DNA of 16,502 bases from JAQSWP01 sp040255215 (GCA_040255215.1 JBDZUM010000097.1:1-16502), one strand, 5' to 3'. Positions 8,125 through 14,340 are shown, counted from the stretch's first letter. Notes: generated by a model from the sequence alone, not told the origin. Numbers and translations are program-made.

Positions 8125-8356
8125 TGGCTTTCCTCATCGAGATGATGCGTCGTTCGCCGCGTCGTGGCGTCCAGACGATGACAACGACTGTCTCGTCGAG
8201 CAGGCCGACCGTAATGTAACGGTCTTCGCCGTAGTCCATCCGGTCATCCAGATTCTCGAAATGCGGTCCCGCAAACACCTTCTCGGCATCCGCGAAATCG
8301 AGGCCGCGCTCTTGCAGCGTCTTGCGCCGTTTTGCCGGATCGAAACCTATCCGCAC
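8087..8356 (-). CDS. brnT: BrnT-family ribonuclease toxin
   Basis: 89-aa toxin of the BrnT family (DUF497), a small RelE-like ribonuclease. Family landmarks: FDPAKRRKTLQERGLDFADA at residues 5-24, then DRMDYGEDRYITVGLLD, VVIVWTPR, and the end RRIISMRKANGAE carrying the catalytic Arg and Lys candidates. The start is GTG at 8356: it gives the usual opening before FDPAK, and the next upstream codons run into the promoter. The -10 box ends 7 bases before the GTG and no Shine-Dalgarno site fits between, so the transcript is probably leaderless. Full length for the family, so the pair looks intact. Confidence 0.88.
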   Translation of the reverse strand: MRIGFDPAKRRKTLQERGLDFADAEKVFAGPHFENLDDRMDYGEDRYITVGLLDETVVVIVWTPRRGERRIISMRKANGAETKSFFANL

Positions 8357-8358
8357 GG

Positions 8359-8382
8359 GAATTAATGTAGCTACGATAATTC
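8359..8382. promoter_or_regulatory. Palindromic operator overlapping the brnTA -10 box
   Basis: A 24-base inverted repeat symmetrical at 20 positions: GAATTA and TAATTC arms around the self-complementary core GTAGCTAC. It covers the -10 box and part of the spacer, which is where an autorepressor would sit. BrnA proteins are known to bind their own promoter as dimers, so this is the likely BrnA or BrnT-BrnA site. The binding itself is inferred. Confidence 0.65.
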
Positions 8383-8392
8383 AGGTCGTCAA
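8364..8392 (-). promoter_or_regulatory. Sigma-70-like promoter of brnTA
   Basis: On the minus strand, TTGACG (8387-8392) and TACATT (8364-8369) are separated by exactly 17 bases. The predicted transcription start is at or next to the GTG start of brnT at 8356. Confidence 0.65.
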
Positions 8393-8400
8393 GTCGCCCC

Positions 8401-9507
8401 TTACTCCGCCGCCTTCTTCTCGAAGGCCTGCGGCCAGTTCTTCGGGTGGGCGCGGGCGTAGTTGGGCGGCAGGGGCGCGTCGGCGTGCAGCGCCTGCGAC
8501 GCCTGCCACGCCCAGCGCGGGTTGAGCATCATCGCCCGCGCCAGCGCCACCATGTCGGCCTGGCCGTTGGCGACGATGCGCTCGGCATGGTGCGGATCGA
8601 CGATCATGCCGACGGCGATGGTGGGAATGCCGGCCTCGCGCCGGATGCGCTCGGCCGCCGGCACCTGATAGCCCGGACCCAGCGCCAGTTTCTGGCGCGG
8701 ATCGAGCCCGCCCGAGGACACGTCGACGAAATCGCAGCCCAGCGTCTTCAGTTCGCGCGCCAGGGTGACGCATTCGTCGACCGTCCAGCCGCCCTCGACG
8801 TGATCGGTCGCCGACACGCGCACGCCCATCGGCTTTTCCTTGGGCCACACGGCGCGGCAGGCGGCGAAGACCTCCAGCGCGAAGCGCATGCGGTTGGCCA
8901 GGCTGCCGCCGTACTCGTCCGTGCGCTGGTTGGAGATCGGCGACAGGAACTGGTGCACCAGATAGCCATGCGCCATGTGGATCTCGGCGACGTCGAAACC
9001 GATGCGGGCCGAGCGCTCCGTCGCCTGCACGAAACCGGCCTTGACCCGTTCGATGCCGTCCTTATCCAGCGCCACCGGCACGTGATAGTTGGGCGCGAAG
9101 GGCTGGGCGGAGGCCGAATAGGTCGTCCACGGATCCTGATCCTGCGCCAGCGGCGCGCCGCCGTCGCCCGGCGGCTGCACCGACGCCTTGCGCCCGGCAT
9201 GGGCCAGCTGGATGGCGAATTTCGCCGTGCCGTAGCGGCGGCAGAAATCGATCGTCGCCTGCAGCGCCCGCTCGTTGGCGTCGCTGTAAAGGCCCAGGCA
9301 TTTGTGCGTGATGCGGCCCGAGCGCATGACGCCGGTCGCTTCCACCATCACCAGCCCGTTGCCGCCCATGGCGAACTGGCCCAGATGCAGCTTGTGCCAG
9401 TCGGTGGCGGAGCCGTCCTCCGCCTCGTACTGGCACATCGGCGACACCATCACGCGGTTCTCCAAGGTCACCCCGCGCATCGTGAAGGGCGAAAACAGCT
9501 TGCTCAT
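8401..9507 (-). CDS. NADH:flavin oxidoreductase, Old Yellow Enzyme family (YqjM/NamA-like)
   Basis: 368-aa FMN-dependent ene-reductase of the TIM-barrel OYE family, reducing activated C=C bonds with NAD(P)H. It opens with LFSPFTMRGVTLENRVMVSPMCQY; Cys25 in SPMCQY matches the redox-tuning Cys of the YqjM class. AIQLAHAGRKA lies at 98-108. The substrate-binding pair His177/His180 is in IHMAHGYLVHQFLSP, and the EYGGSLANRMRF signature follows. The phosphate-binding region near the C-terminus is VGMIVDP...ADMVALARAMMLNPRW. The physiological substrate is unknown. ATG at 9507 lies 12 bases past the nudC stop with AGAGGA upstream, so it is probably co-transcribed with nudC. Confidence 0.92.
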   Translation of the reverse strand: MSKLFSPFTMRGVTLENRVMVSPMCQYEAEDGSATDWHKLHLGQFAMGGNGLVMVEATGVMRSGRITHKCLGLYSDANERALQATIDFCRRYGTAKFAIQLAHAGRKASVQPPGDGGAPLAQDQDPWTTYSASAQPFAPNYHVPVALDKDGIERVKAGFVQATERSARIGFDVAEIHMAHGYLVHQFLSPISNQRTDEYGGSLANRMRFALEVFAACRAVWPKEKPMGVRVSATDHVEGGWTVDECVTLARELKTLGCDFVDVSSGGLDPRQKLALGPGYQVPAAERIRREAGIPTIAVGMIVDPHHAERIVANGQADMVALARAMMLNPRWAWQASQALHADAPLPPNYARAHPKNWPQAFEKKAAE

Positions 9508-9519
9508 CGAAGCGTCCTC

Positions 9520-10428
9520 TTACTCGTTGTCCAGCCAGTCCTCGATCAGCCGCCGCGCGATGGAATCGCGGCGCGGCAGGAAGAAGCCGGTCGAGCTGCG
9601 CTGGCCTTGCGCCTCCTTCAGCTCGGCGCGGGTGAACCAGCGGGCGGTTTCCAGCTCGTCGGGATTGACGGTGAAGTCCATGCTCTCGGCCTCGGCCGAA
9701 TAGCCCAGCATGATCGAGGCCGGAAACGGCCAGGGCTGCGAGGAGTGGTAGCGCACGTCCTTGACGCGCACGGCGACCTCCTCGAATACCTCGCGCGCCA
9801 CCGCATCCTCCAGGCTCTCGCCCGGCTCGACGAAGCCCGCCAGGGTCGAATGCATGCCGGCCGGAAAATGCCGACCGCGTCCCAGCAGCGCCTGGTCGCC
9901 GTGCGTCACCAGCATGATGACGGCCGGATCGGTGCGCGGGAAATGCTGCGCCTTGCAGCGCTCGTTGGTGCATTGCCGCTCGTGCCCGGCCTTGATCACC
10001 TTGGTCGGGCTGCCGCACACGCCGCAGAAGCGGTGGCGGCGATGCCAGTAGGTCATGCCGCGCGCATAGGCCAGCAGCGAGCCGTCGCGCTGGAACAGCA
10101 GCGGGCCGACCTGGCGCAGGTCGACGAACTCGCCCATCTGGTCGAGCGGCAGGTCGAGCTCGCCGATATCGACGGCGAAATGCGCGCATTCGTCGATGAC
10201 GCCGAGAAAGATCAAATCGGCGCCCGAGCCGGTCAGCACGCGGGCCATCATGCCCGAGACGAACACCGCCTTGGGCTCCGGCCCGGACTGGATCAGGTTG
10301 CGCTCCTGCAGCACCGGCACGAAGCGCGTGCGGCTGTCGCTCAGCAGGTCCTGGATGTACTCGTCGTCCTCGCGGCGCAGGGTGACGCGGTCGATGCCGG
10401 TGCCGGCATAGAAATTGGGTCGTGCCAT
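9520..10428 (-). CDS. nudC: NADH pyrophosphatase NudC
   Basis: 302-aa Nudix hydrolase that cleaves NADH/NAD to NMNH and AMP and, in studied members, removes NAD caps from RNA. N-terminal domain to about residue 125. A zinc ribbon with Cys135, Cys138, Cys153 and Cys158 follows, then the Nudix box at about 198-220 (GFVEPGESLEDAVAREVFEE). The NudC-specific SQPWPFP is at 230-236. The Gly normally near the end of the Nudix box is Ala here; the catalytic Glu residues are present. The start chosen is ATG at 10428: the in-frame sequence upstream is Arg-rich and overlaps a hairpin and a relict gene tail. No good Shine-Dalgarno site. First gene of a likely pair with the flavin oxidoreductase. Confidence 0.92.
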   Translation of the reverse strand: MARPNFYAGTGIDRVTLRREDDEYIQDLLSDSRTRFVPVLQERNLIQSGPEPKAVFVSGMMARVLTGSGADLIFLGVIDECAHFAVDIGELDLPLDQMGEFVDLRQVGPLLFQRDGSLLAYARGMTYWHRRHRFCGVCGSPTKVIKAGHERQCTNERCKAQHFPRTDPAVIMLVTHGDQALLGRGRHFPAGMHSTLAGFVEPGESLEDAVAREVFEEVAVRVKDVRYHSSQPWPFPASIMLGYSAEAESMDFTVNPDELETARWFTRAELKEAQGQRSSTGFFLPRRDSIARRLIEDWLDNE

Positions 10429-10492
10429 GGGATCAGGGTAACGCTCGTTCTGCGGAAGCCCAGACCGTGGCACAGGCCGGCAGCGGAGGCAA

Positions 10493-10515
10493 TGGAGGCG
10501 GCTATTGCGCCTCCA
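10493..10515 (-). other. Stem-loop over the stop codon of the detached gene tail
   Basis: Perfect 8-bp stem, TGGAGGCG at 10493-10500 and CGCCTCCA at 10508-10515, with a 7-base loop that contains the stop codon of the relict tail (TAG, minus strand). No T run follows, so it is not a standard terminator. The copy of this 3' end still joined to the gene at 12514 lacks the hairpin. Confidence 0.45.
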
Positions 10516-10567
10516 GCACCTCCAGCCGGGTCCCCGCCGGCATCGTCGGCGCAAACGCCAGCGCCTG
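10502..10567 (-). pseudogene. Detached C-terminal tail of the GT-C-like membrane protein gene
   Basis: Reads QALAFAPTMPAGTRLEVLEA plus Gln and stop, matching the end of the membrane protein at 12514 (QALAFAPTMPEGTRLEVLEG plus Arg and stop). DNA identity is 58 of 67 bases over 10501-10567 against 12513-12579, with the first 29 bases (gene direction) identical. Similarity ends abruptly at 10567. Its codons (CCG, ACC, CGG, CTG, CTG) are those expected of this GC-rich genome. It is either the original 3' end left behind when something integrated, or the only remnant of a tandem paralogue. Confidence 0.8.
10539..10567. repeat. 29-bp direct repeat, copy at the nudC side of the island
   Basis: Identical to 12551-12579 and in the same orientation. 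It bounds the AT-richer island and lies inside the coding tail of the neighbouring membrane protein. It may represent an attachment-site core or simply the recombination crossover tract. Confidence 0.75.
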
Positions 10568-10600
10568 GTAAACTTCCCCAGTGATCACTATTACGCGGTT

Positions 10601-10744
10601 TCAGCGATACAAATAATCCAGCAATGAATAGTTGGAATTTTGAGATGCCTGAAGTGTCGCAAGCTTAATATGGGCGTCCCCATCTACTATCAGTGTGCTC
10701 GCTCGTTTTGTCGATACGCCCGGACGGAAGGTAACTGGCGACAT
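10601..10744 (-). CDS. Small hypothetical protein, 47 aa
   Basis: Open frame with ATG at 10744 and a GGAG Shine-Dalgarno site at 10754-10757 (9-base spacing). The sequence begins MSPVTFRPGVSTKRAST and ends NYSLLDYLYR. It has no signal peptide, membrane helix or motif that I recognise. It starts 41 bases after the stop of the 102-aa gene and may be co-transcribed with it. The same frame stays open upstream into the end of that gene, so it could also be the tail of a longer broken gene. Confidence 0.4.
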   Translation of the reverse strand: MSPVTFRPGVSTKRASTLIVDGDAHIKLATLQASQNSNYSLLDYLYR

Positions 10745-10785
10745 CGCACAATTCTCCAACGCTCTAGTATGGAGACCAGTCAGTG

Positions 10786-11094
10786 CTAATCCTGATGCTG
10801 TTGCTGATCCCGAACTCGATCGATAAATGCCAAGGCGAGATCTGGTATATGCCCGATGTGAACCGGTAGTTTTTCCTGCTTACAGTGCAAACGGATCCTT
10901 TCCATTAAATCTTTCATAAGGCCGTGTTCTGAGAGAAGTTTCTTTGCTTCCGCAACGATTTCGGGCTTTTTCTGAAGTTCAACAAGGATCGCCGCGGAGA
11001 TCTCCGCAGAAAGCGGATGCACTTCTCTAATGCCAATCAACTTCATCGCGTCGCTAAACCACCAGTGAGGGTTAGTCGGCTTATCTCCAGCCAT
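10786..11094 (-). CDS. Hypothetical protein, 102 aa
   Basis: Not recognised. ATG at 11094 with a GGAG ribosome site at 11103-11106 (8-base spacing) and AT-rich codon use. The protein looks cytoplasmic and mainly alpha-helical. NPHWWFSDAMKLIGIREVHP lies near the N-terminus, then EISAAILVELQKKPEIVAEAKKLL, and the end is basic and Gln-rich. No signal peptide or membrane segment. It lies 128 bases downstream of a severed HlyD tail and just upstream of a 47-aa frame. A role as immunity, accessory or cargo protein of a lost secretion locus is only a guess from position. Confidence 0.65.
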   Translation of the reverse strand: MAGDKPTNPHWWFSDAMKLIGIREVHPLSAEISAAILVELQKKPEIVAEAKKLLSEHGLMKDLMERIRLHCKQEKLPVHIGHIPDLALAFIDRVRDQQQHQD

Positions 11095-11200
11095 TTTTCA
11101 TTCTCCGGTTCACCCGAGCGCTCATTGATTTGCAGATAGTTCATATCCTTCCTTCAACGTCTGCAAAGTCATGGCGTACTAGGCAAATCGGCCGAAATCG

Positions 11201-11220
11201 CGCCGATCGACGGATCGGTG
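11201..11220 (-). other. Hairpin just past the first HlyD tail
   Basis: Inverted repeat CCGATC-gacg-GATCGG (11203-11218), extendable to 8 bp with one G-T pair. It starts 2 bases beyond the stop codon of the HlyD tail relic. No T run follows. Possibly the old 3' end of that hlyD transcript. Confidence 0.35.
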
Positions 11221-11222
11221 GC

Positions 11223-11324
11223 TCATCTTTCTCTCATTGCTTCTGTGCGATACCTGACCAGCGGATCAAGCAAGTACTCTAGCACTCTTCGTTTGCCCGT
11301 TTTGATCTCGACTGCAGCCGCCAT
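11223..11324 (-). pseudogene. Severed C-terminus of a HlyD-type secretion adaptor (copy 1)
   Basis: 33 codons reading MAAAVEIKTGKRRVLEYLLD and then PLVRYRTEAMRER before the stop. This is the hallmark end of type I secretion membrane-fusion proteins (HlyD family), where an EIKTG(x)RRVI(E/D)Y(L/I)L motif precedes a short basic tail. The frame closes at a stop about 60 bases upstream and no other HlyD sequence remains, so roughly 90 % of the gene is missing. It lies between the 297-aa gene and the 102-aa gene. Confidence 0.72.
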
Positions 11325-11386
11325 GGATGACATAGCCAATCTTCCTTCGCCCCATTGCGTTGGATTCTTCCGCGTGGTTCATGCCG

Positions 11387-12280
11387 TCACCTTTTCTCAG
11401 CTAAAGGCCAAAATCTCTTCAAACTCTCTTCTATGGCCTTCTGCCGTGCAGGCGGCGATCCATCGAGGGTGAAGTGGCTTTGGTAGAGGGATTTGAAAAC
11501 GAGAATCGCGAGTTCGCGCTCGAGGTATGCGGGAAGATCTTTTGACAACCTAGTAATCCGCAATAGCTCAGTGATCCCCAGCGCCCAAAATAATCTGGCA
11601 GAGAAAAAAATATCGTAAATTGGGTGTGCGCAGTTCTGGAAATCTTCGCTTGTATAAATGTCGCGCTGTCGAGCTGCTTCGCCGGTAATATCTGATGCAC
11701 GAAACCATATGTACGCAAATCTTATTGATCGATCATCTGAAACAAAGATGGCAACGTGCGTACGATTGGCATCGTAATACGCCCGAGATCCGGTTCCTAG
11801 TAGATGATACCTAAGCTCATTGTTGAACTCCTGCTCTGAGGAGTAAAAAAACATGTGCAACGGATGTGTTGTCCTCACTTTCTCGTTAATGATTTCTTGA
11901 ACCAGAGCTTCGGACTCTTCCGAATCCGATGTGGCAATCAGAAAGTTCGCTACACTTTGGTTGTCTGTAAATCCGAACTGGAAAGTTGTCTGCTGTTGCA
12001 GCCATTCTAGGTCCGCGCCTGTCCGTGCCACCGTGCAGTCACGAGATCTCTTATTCTGCCGGTCAAAGTTTTCGACGTAGATGTTTACCTTTTCATTCCA
12101 TCGGAAGATCTTGGCGTTTGCCAATACGTCTGCGACTTTCTTTGGCGAAATTTCGCTTGGCAAATCTCCGGTAAGCCTTGGTCGATCTTGCGAATGGACA
12201 AGGCTCGGACAAATTGAGAGCACCGCTAGAAATCCAACTACTTGGATGACGGCCCTGCGCAAGAAACGCTCCAAGTTCAT
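11387..12280 (-). CDS. Secreted hypothetical protein, 297 aa
   Basis: Not recognised with confidence. Residues 1-30 form a signal peptide: RR at 8-9, hydrophobic core about 11-24, likely cleavage after VHS at 30. The mature part is soluble. It has FRWNEKVNIYVENFDRQ at about 59-75, Cys82 and Cys217 that could form a disulfide, and IRFAYIWFRASD around 186-197. It resembles secreted alphaproteobacterial proteins of the DUF2927 type only vaguely. I chose ATG at 12280 (AGGAG at 12292-12296, 11-base spacing). The open frame continues upstream to a TTG at 12445, but that part encodes a HlyD tail relic and would hide the signal peptide. Low G+C unlike the flanks. Confidence 0.7.
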   Translation of the reverse strand: MNLERFLRRAVIQVVGFLAVLSICPSLVHSQDRPRLTGDLPSEISPKKVADVLANAKIFRWNEKVNIYVENFDRQNKRSRDCTVARTGADLEWLQQQTTFQFGFTDNQSVANFLIATSDSEESEALVQEIINEKVRTTHPLHMFFYSSEQEFNNELRYHLLGTGSRAYYDANRTHVAIFVSDDRSIRFAYIWFRASDITGEAARQRDIYTSEDFQNCAHPIYDIFFSARLFWALGITELLRITRLSKDLPAYLERELAILVFKSLYQSHFTLDGSPPARQKAIEESLKRFWPLAEKR

Positions 12281-12307
12281 GTTTTTGATTTCTCCTATCG
12301 GACTCCC

Positions 12308-12403
12308 GATCATCTCTCCCGACCGGTATCTGATCAGCGGATCGAGCATGTATTCGATCACACGCCGCTTGCCGGTTTTGATTTCTACTGCCGCGGCCGC
12401 CAG
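12308..12403 (-). pseudogene. Severed C-terminus of a HlyD-type secretion adaptor (copy 2)
   Basis: In frame with, and directly upstream of, the 297-aa gene: LAAAAVEIKTGKRRVIEYML then DPLIRYRSGEM, after which the normal HlyD ending and stop are lost and the frame runs on into the next gene. It matches copy 1 mainly at the protein level. Most codon differences are at third positions, so the two tails come from separate hlyD genes that diverged under selection, not from a recent duplication. Confidence 0.7.
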
Positions 12404-12513
12404 CTTGTCGATCTGCGACTTAGGGCTGGCGTAGGGTCGCGACAATCTCCTCGGATGCTTCCGGTGGTGGGCTCAAGAGGAGCTTTGGCTTTGGATGTTG
12501 ATGCCAAACATGG

Positions 12514-14112
12514 CTAACGCCCCTCCAACACCTCCAACCTCGTCCCCTCAGGCATCGTCGGCGCAAACGCCAGCGCCTGCGCCCGCAACCTTGCCGCCGC
12601 CTGCGGCGTCGTGGCCATCAGCACCACCGTGTCCTCCGACACCACGATCTTGCGCCGGCCGAGATGGAAGCGGGCGACGGGAATGGCGCCGTCCAGCAGG
12701 CGCGGCGAGAACCATTGCGGATAGACCATCAGCGTGTCGATGCCGCGTTGCGCCAACATGGTCCTGACCGTGTCAGCCCCCAGGCTCTGGTCGCGCCACG
12801 CCAGGCGCATGGCTTCCGAGCCCAGCCCGACCACGTCGAACATGCCGTAGGGATTGCGCCACGCCATCAGCCCGGCATCGTTGACCGCGATGCGGGTCTG
12901 CGCCTGTTCGATCGCGAAGCGGCGCATCTGGTATTGCTGGCGATAGATGTCCTGCGCCGCCCAGGGCGTCAGCGCCAGCATCGCCAGCGTCGTCGGCGCG
13001 CAGAGCAGGGCGACCACGGTGGCGATCGCGGCCAGCCGCCACGCGTTCAGTCTTGCCAGCCCGCTCGCCAACGCGTCGCGATGCAGATACGCCGCCCCCA
13101 TCAGCCCGCCGGCGACGGCATAGAGATCGTAGCGCGCCAGATGATGCGAGCCGGCCAGCGCCAGTTGCGCGCCGACGCAGGCGAAGAGGCCGAGCCCGAA
13201 CAGCGTCTCGAACCGCGCCGGCATCGGCCTCGGCAGCAGCGCCCGCAGCGCAATCAGCGCCAGCGTCAGCAGCAGCAGGAAATTCGCCTCGCCGCGGGCG
13301 ATGGCTTCCAGCGTGCCGCGCAGCAGGTAGTAGAGCGAATGCAGCGGCGCATCGGCCGAGATGGCGCTCTTGGCCAGGGCCGAGCCCGGCAGCGGCGGCA
13401 GCCCGGCCGCACTCGCCGCCAGCGCGTAGCCGATGAAGCCCAGCGCCACCACCAGCAGCGCCGCCAGCGCCGGCCGCCACTGCCCGCGCCAGGCCAGCAG
13501 CGCCATCGCCACCAGGCTGAAGGAGAGGTTCTCGTAGCGGATCAGCGGACCCAGGGCGGCGCCGACCAGCAGCCACCAGCGCAGCTGGCCGGTGGCGAGA
13601 AACTCGATCAGCCCCGCCACCACCGCCAGCGTCAGCGCCACCTGCAGCGCGTGCTCCATGCCGGAGAAGGCGGACCCCATCTGCCCGCTCGCCGCCGCCG
13701 CCACCAGCGCCAGCACGCCGGCCATGCTGCGCCGGTCGCGGACCGGCAAGGGATTCAGCACGAAATTCTGCAGCACCCTCTGCCACAGCCACACCGACAC
13801 CAGCAGCGCCGCCAGTCCCAGCGCCAGTGGCAGGAATGGATTGAGCGCCGTGCCGGCCAGCGGCACGAGCAGCAGCGGCCACAATATCGAGGAGGAGGGG
13901 CTGGCGATCTCTTCCGGCGTCAGCCCGAAATGCCCGGCGGCGAGCTGTTCGGCGAAGGCCAGATGGATATAGGCGTCGTCCAGCGTGTAGACGAAATGCC
14001 CCTCCGTCGCGATCAGCATGGCGCCCAGCAGCAGCGCCGAGATCGCCGCCGTCGCCGCCAGCGGCCAGCGCGGCAGGGTCTCGTTCGCAGCCGGGCTTGA
14101 GCCTTGCGCCAT
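12514..14112 (-). CDS. GT-C-like polytopic membrane protein, probable glycosyltransferase
   Basis: 532-aa inner-membrane protein with about ten hydrophobic helices and a soluble C-terminal domain of roughly 130 aa. After the first helix (about 17-35) comes YTLDDAYIHLAFAEQLAAGH at 42-61, an acidic DD motif in the first periplasmic loop as in GT-C glycosyltransferases that use lipid-linked sugars. SPSSSILWPLL and FSGMEHALQVAL follow. Sugar and acceptor are unknown. Starts are uncertain: ATG at 14112 was chosen, with in-frame ATGs at 14121 and 14148 also possible and none with a clear ribosome site. Extension beyond that would run antisense through ffs. The last 12 codons use rarer, AT-richer codons than the body. 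Confidence 0.75.
   Translation of the reverse strand: MAQGSSPAANETLPRWPLAATAAISALLLGAMLIATEGHFVYTLDDAYIHLAFAEQLAAGHFGLTPEEIASPSSSILWPLLLVPLAGTALNPFLPLALGLAALLVSVWLWQRVLQNFVLNPLPVRDRRSMAGVLALVAAAASGQMGSAFSGMEHALQVALTLAVVAGLIEFLATGQLRWWLLVGAALGPLIRYENLSFSLVAMALLAWRGQWRPALAALLVVALGFIGYALAASAAGLPPLPGSALAKSAISADAPLHSLYYLLRGTLEAIARGEANFLLLLTLALIALRALLPRPMPARFETLFGLGLFACVGAQLALAGSHHLARYDLYAVAGGLMGAAYLHRDALASGLARLNAWRLAAIATVVALLCAPTTLAMLALTPWAAQDIYRQQYQMRRFAIEQAQTRIAVNDAGLMAWRNPYGMFDVVGLGSEAMRLAWRDQSLGADTVRTMLAQRGIDTLMVYPQWFSPRLLDGAIPVARFHLGRRKIVVSEDTVVLMATTPQAAARLRAQALAFAPTMPEGTRLEVLEGR
12551..12579. repeat. 29-bp direct repeat, copy inside the intact membrane-protein gene
   Basis: Identical to 10539-10567 in the same orientation; the starts of the two copies are 2,012 bases apart. 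The bases from 12513 to 12550 continue the match at lower identity (29 of 38). Confidence 0.75.
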
Positions 14113-14208
14113 GGCCGGCATCTTACGGTTTGGGTTGGTGCCCGCCATAGCGAAAAGCGGCGATATTTCCGGCACTTGGCCCGGCATTGGCGGATCGGGA
14201 TTCAAGCC

Positions 14209-14237
14209 TTGCAACGGGCGCACCGCCGCCCGATATT
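14209..14237 (+). promoter_or_regulatory. Promoter of the SRP RNA gene
   Basis: TTGCAA (14209-14214) and GATATT (14232-14237) with exactly 17 bases between. The expected start, 7 bases past the -10 box, is G14244, which is also where the 5' strand of the RNA's closing stem begins. Confidence 0.6.
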
Positions 14238-14243
14238 GGGCGC

Positions 14244-14340
14244 GGGAGATCGGTGCGGGCGTCGTGCTCGCCAACCCGGTCAGGTCCGGAAGGAAGCAGC
14301 CGTAACGAGATTTTCGGCGGGTCGCCGCCGGTCTCCCACC
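14244..14340 (+). ncRNA. ffs: Signal recognition particle RNA (4.5S type)
   Basis: Contains the conserved domain IV hairpin at 14278-14301 with GGTCAGGTCCGGAAGGAAGC, including the GGAA tetraloop and the asymmetric loop that binds Ffh. The ends close through GGGAGA (14244-14249) and TCTCCC (14332-14337), giving a rod of roughly 95 bases, normal for a small bacterial SRP RNA. It works with Ffh and FtsY to target membrane proteins. The 3' end is approximate; a short T-containing stretch (CCTTTAT) follows. Position directly upstream of dnaX is the usual one in many proteobacteria. Confidence 0.95.

Larger units (their letters stand above)
10568..12550. mobile_element. AT-richer genomic island between duplicated gene tails
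   Basis: About 2 kb whose composition breaks sharply from both sides: two 60-base lines I counted (11581 and 11881) are 43 and 45 % G+C, while a line in the next gene (13441) is about 80 %. It holds genes for 297, 102 and 47 aa proteins plus two HlyD tail relics, all on the minus strand, and is bounded by a 29-bp direct repeat. No integrase, transposase or relaxase is visible. The boundaries are inferred from where the repeat ends and composition changes. Confidence 0.55.

Noticed and set aside
8446..10584. A 700-codon plus-strand frame opposite nudC and the flavin oxidoreductase
   Set aside because: Antisense shadow of two clearly identified enzymes; composition is the usual His/Arg/Gln-rich shadow pattern.
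10580..10589. 10-base palindrome AGTGATCACT near the island edge
   Set aside because: Isolated and not associated with a promoter or repeat; expected by chance at this length scale.
11264..11383. 38-codon frame from ATG at 11381 overlapping HlyD tail copy 1 in another frame
   Set aside because: The HlyD frame explains the conserved sequence, and the alternative peptide has no recognisable feature and only a weak ribosome site.
12281..12445. Extended start (TTG at 12445) of the 297-aa protein
   Set aside because: The extension encodes a HlyD tail relic and would bury the signal peptide; the ATG at 12280 has a ribosome site.
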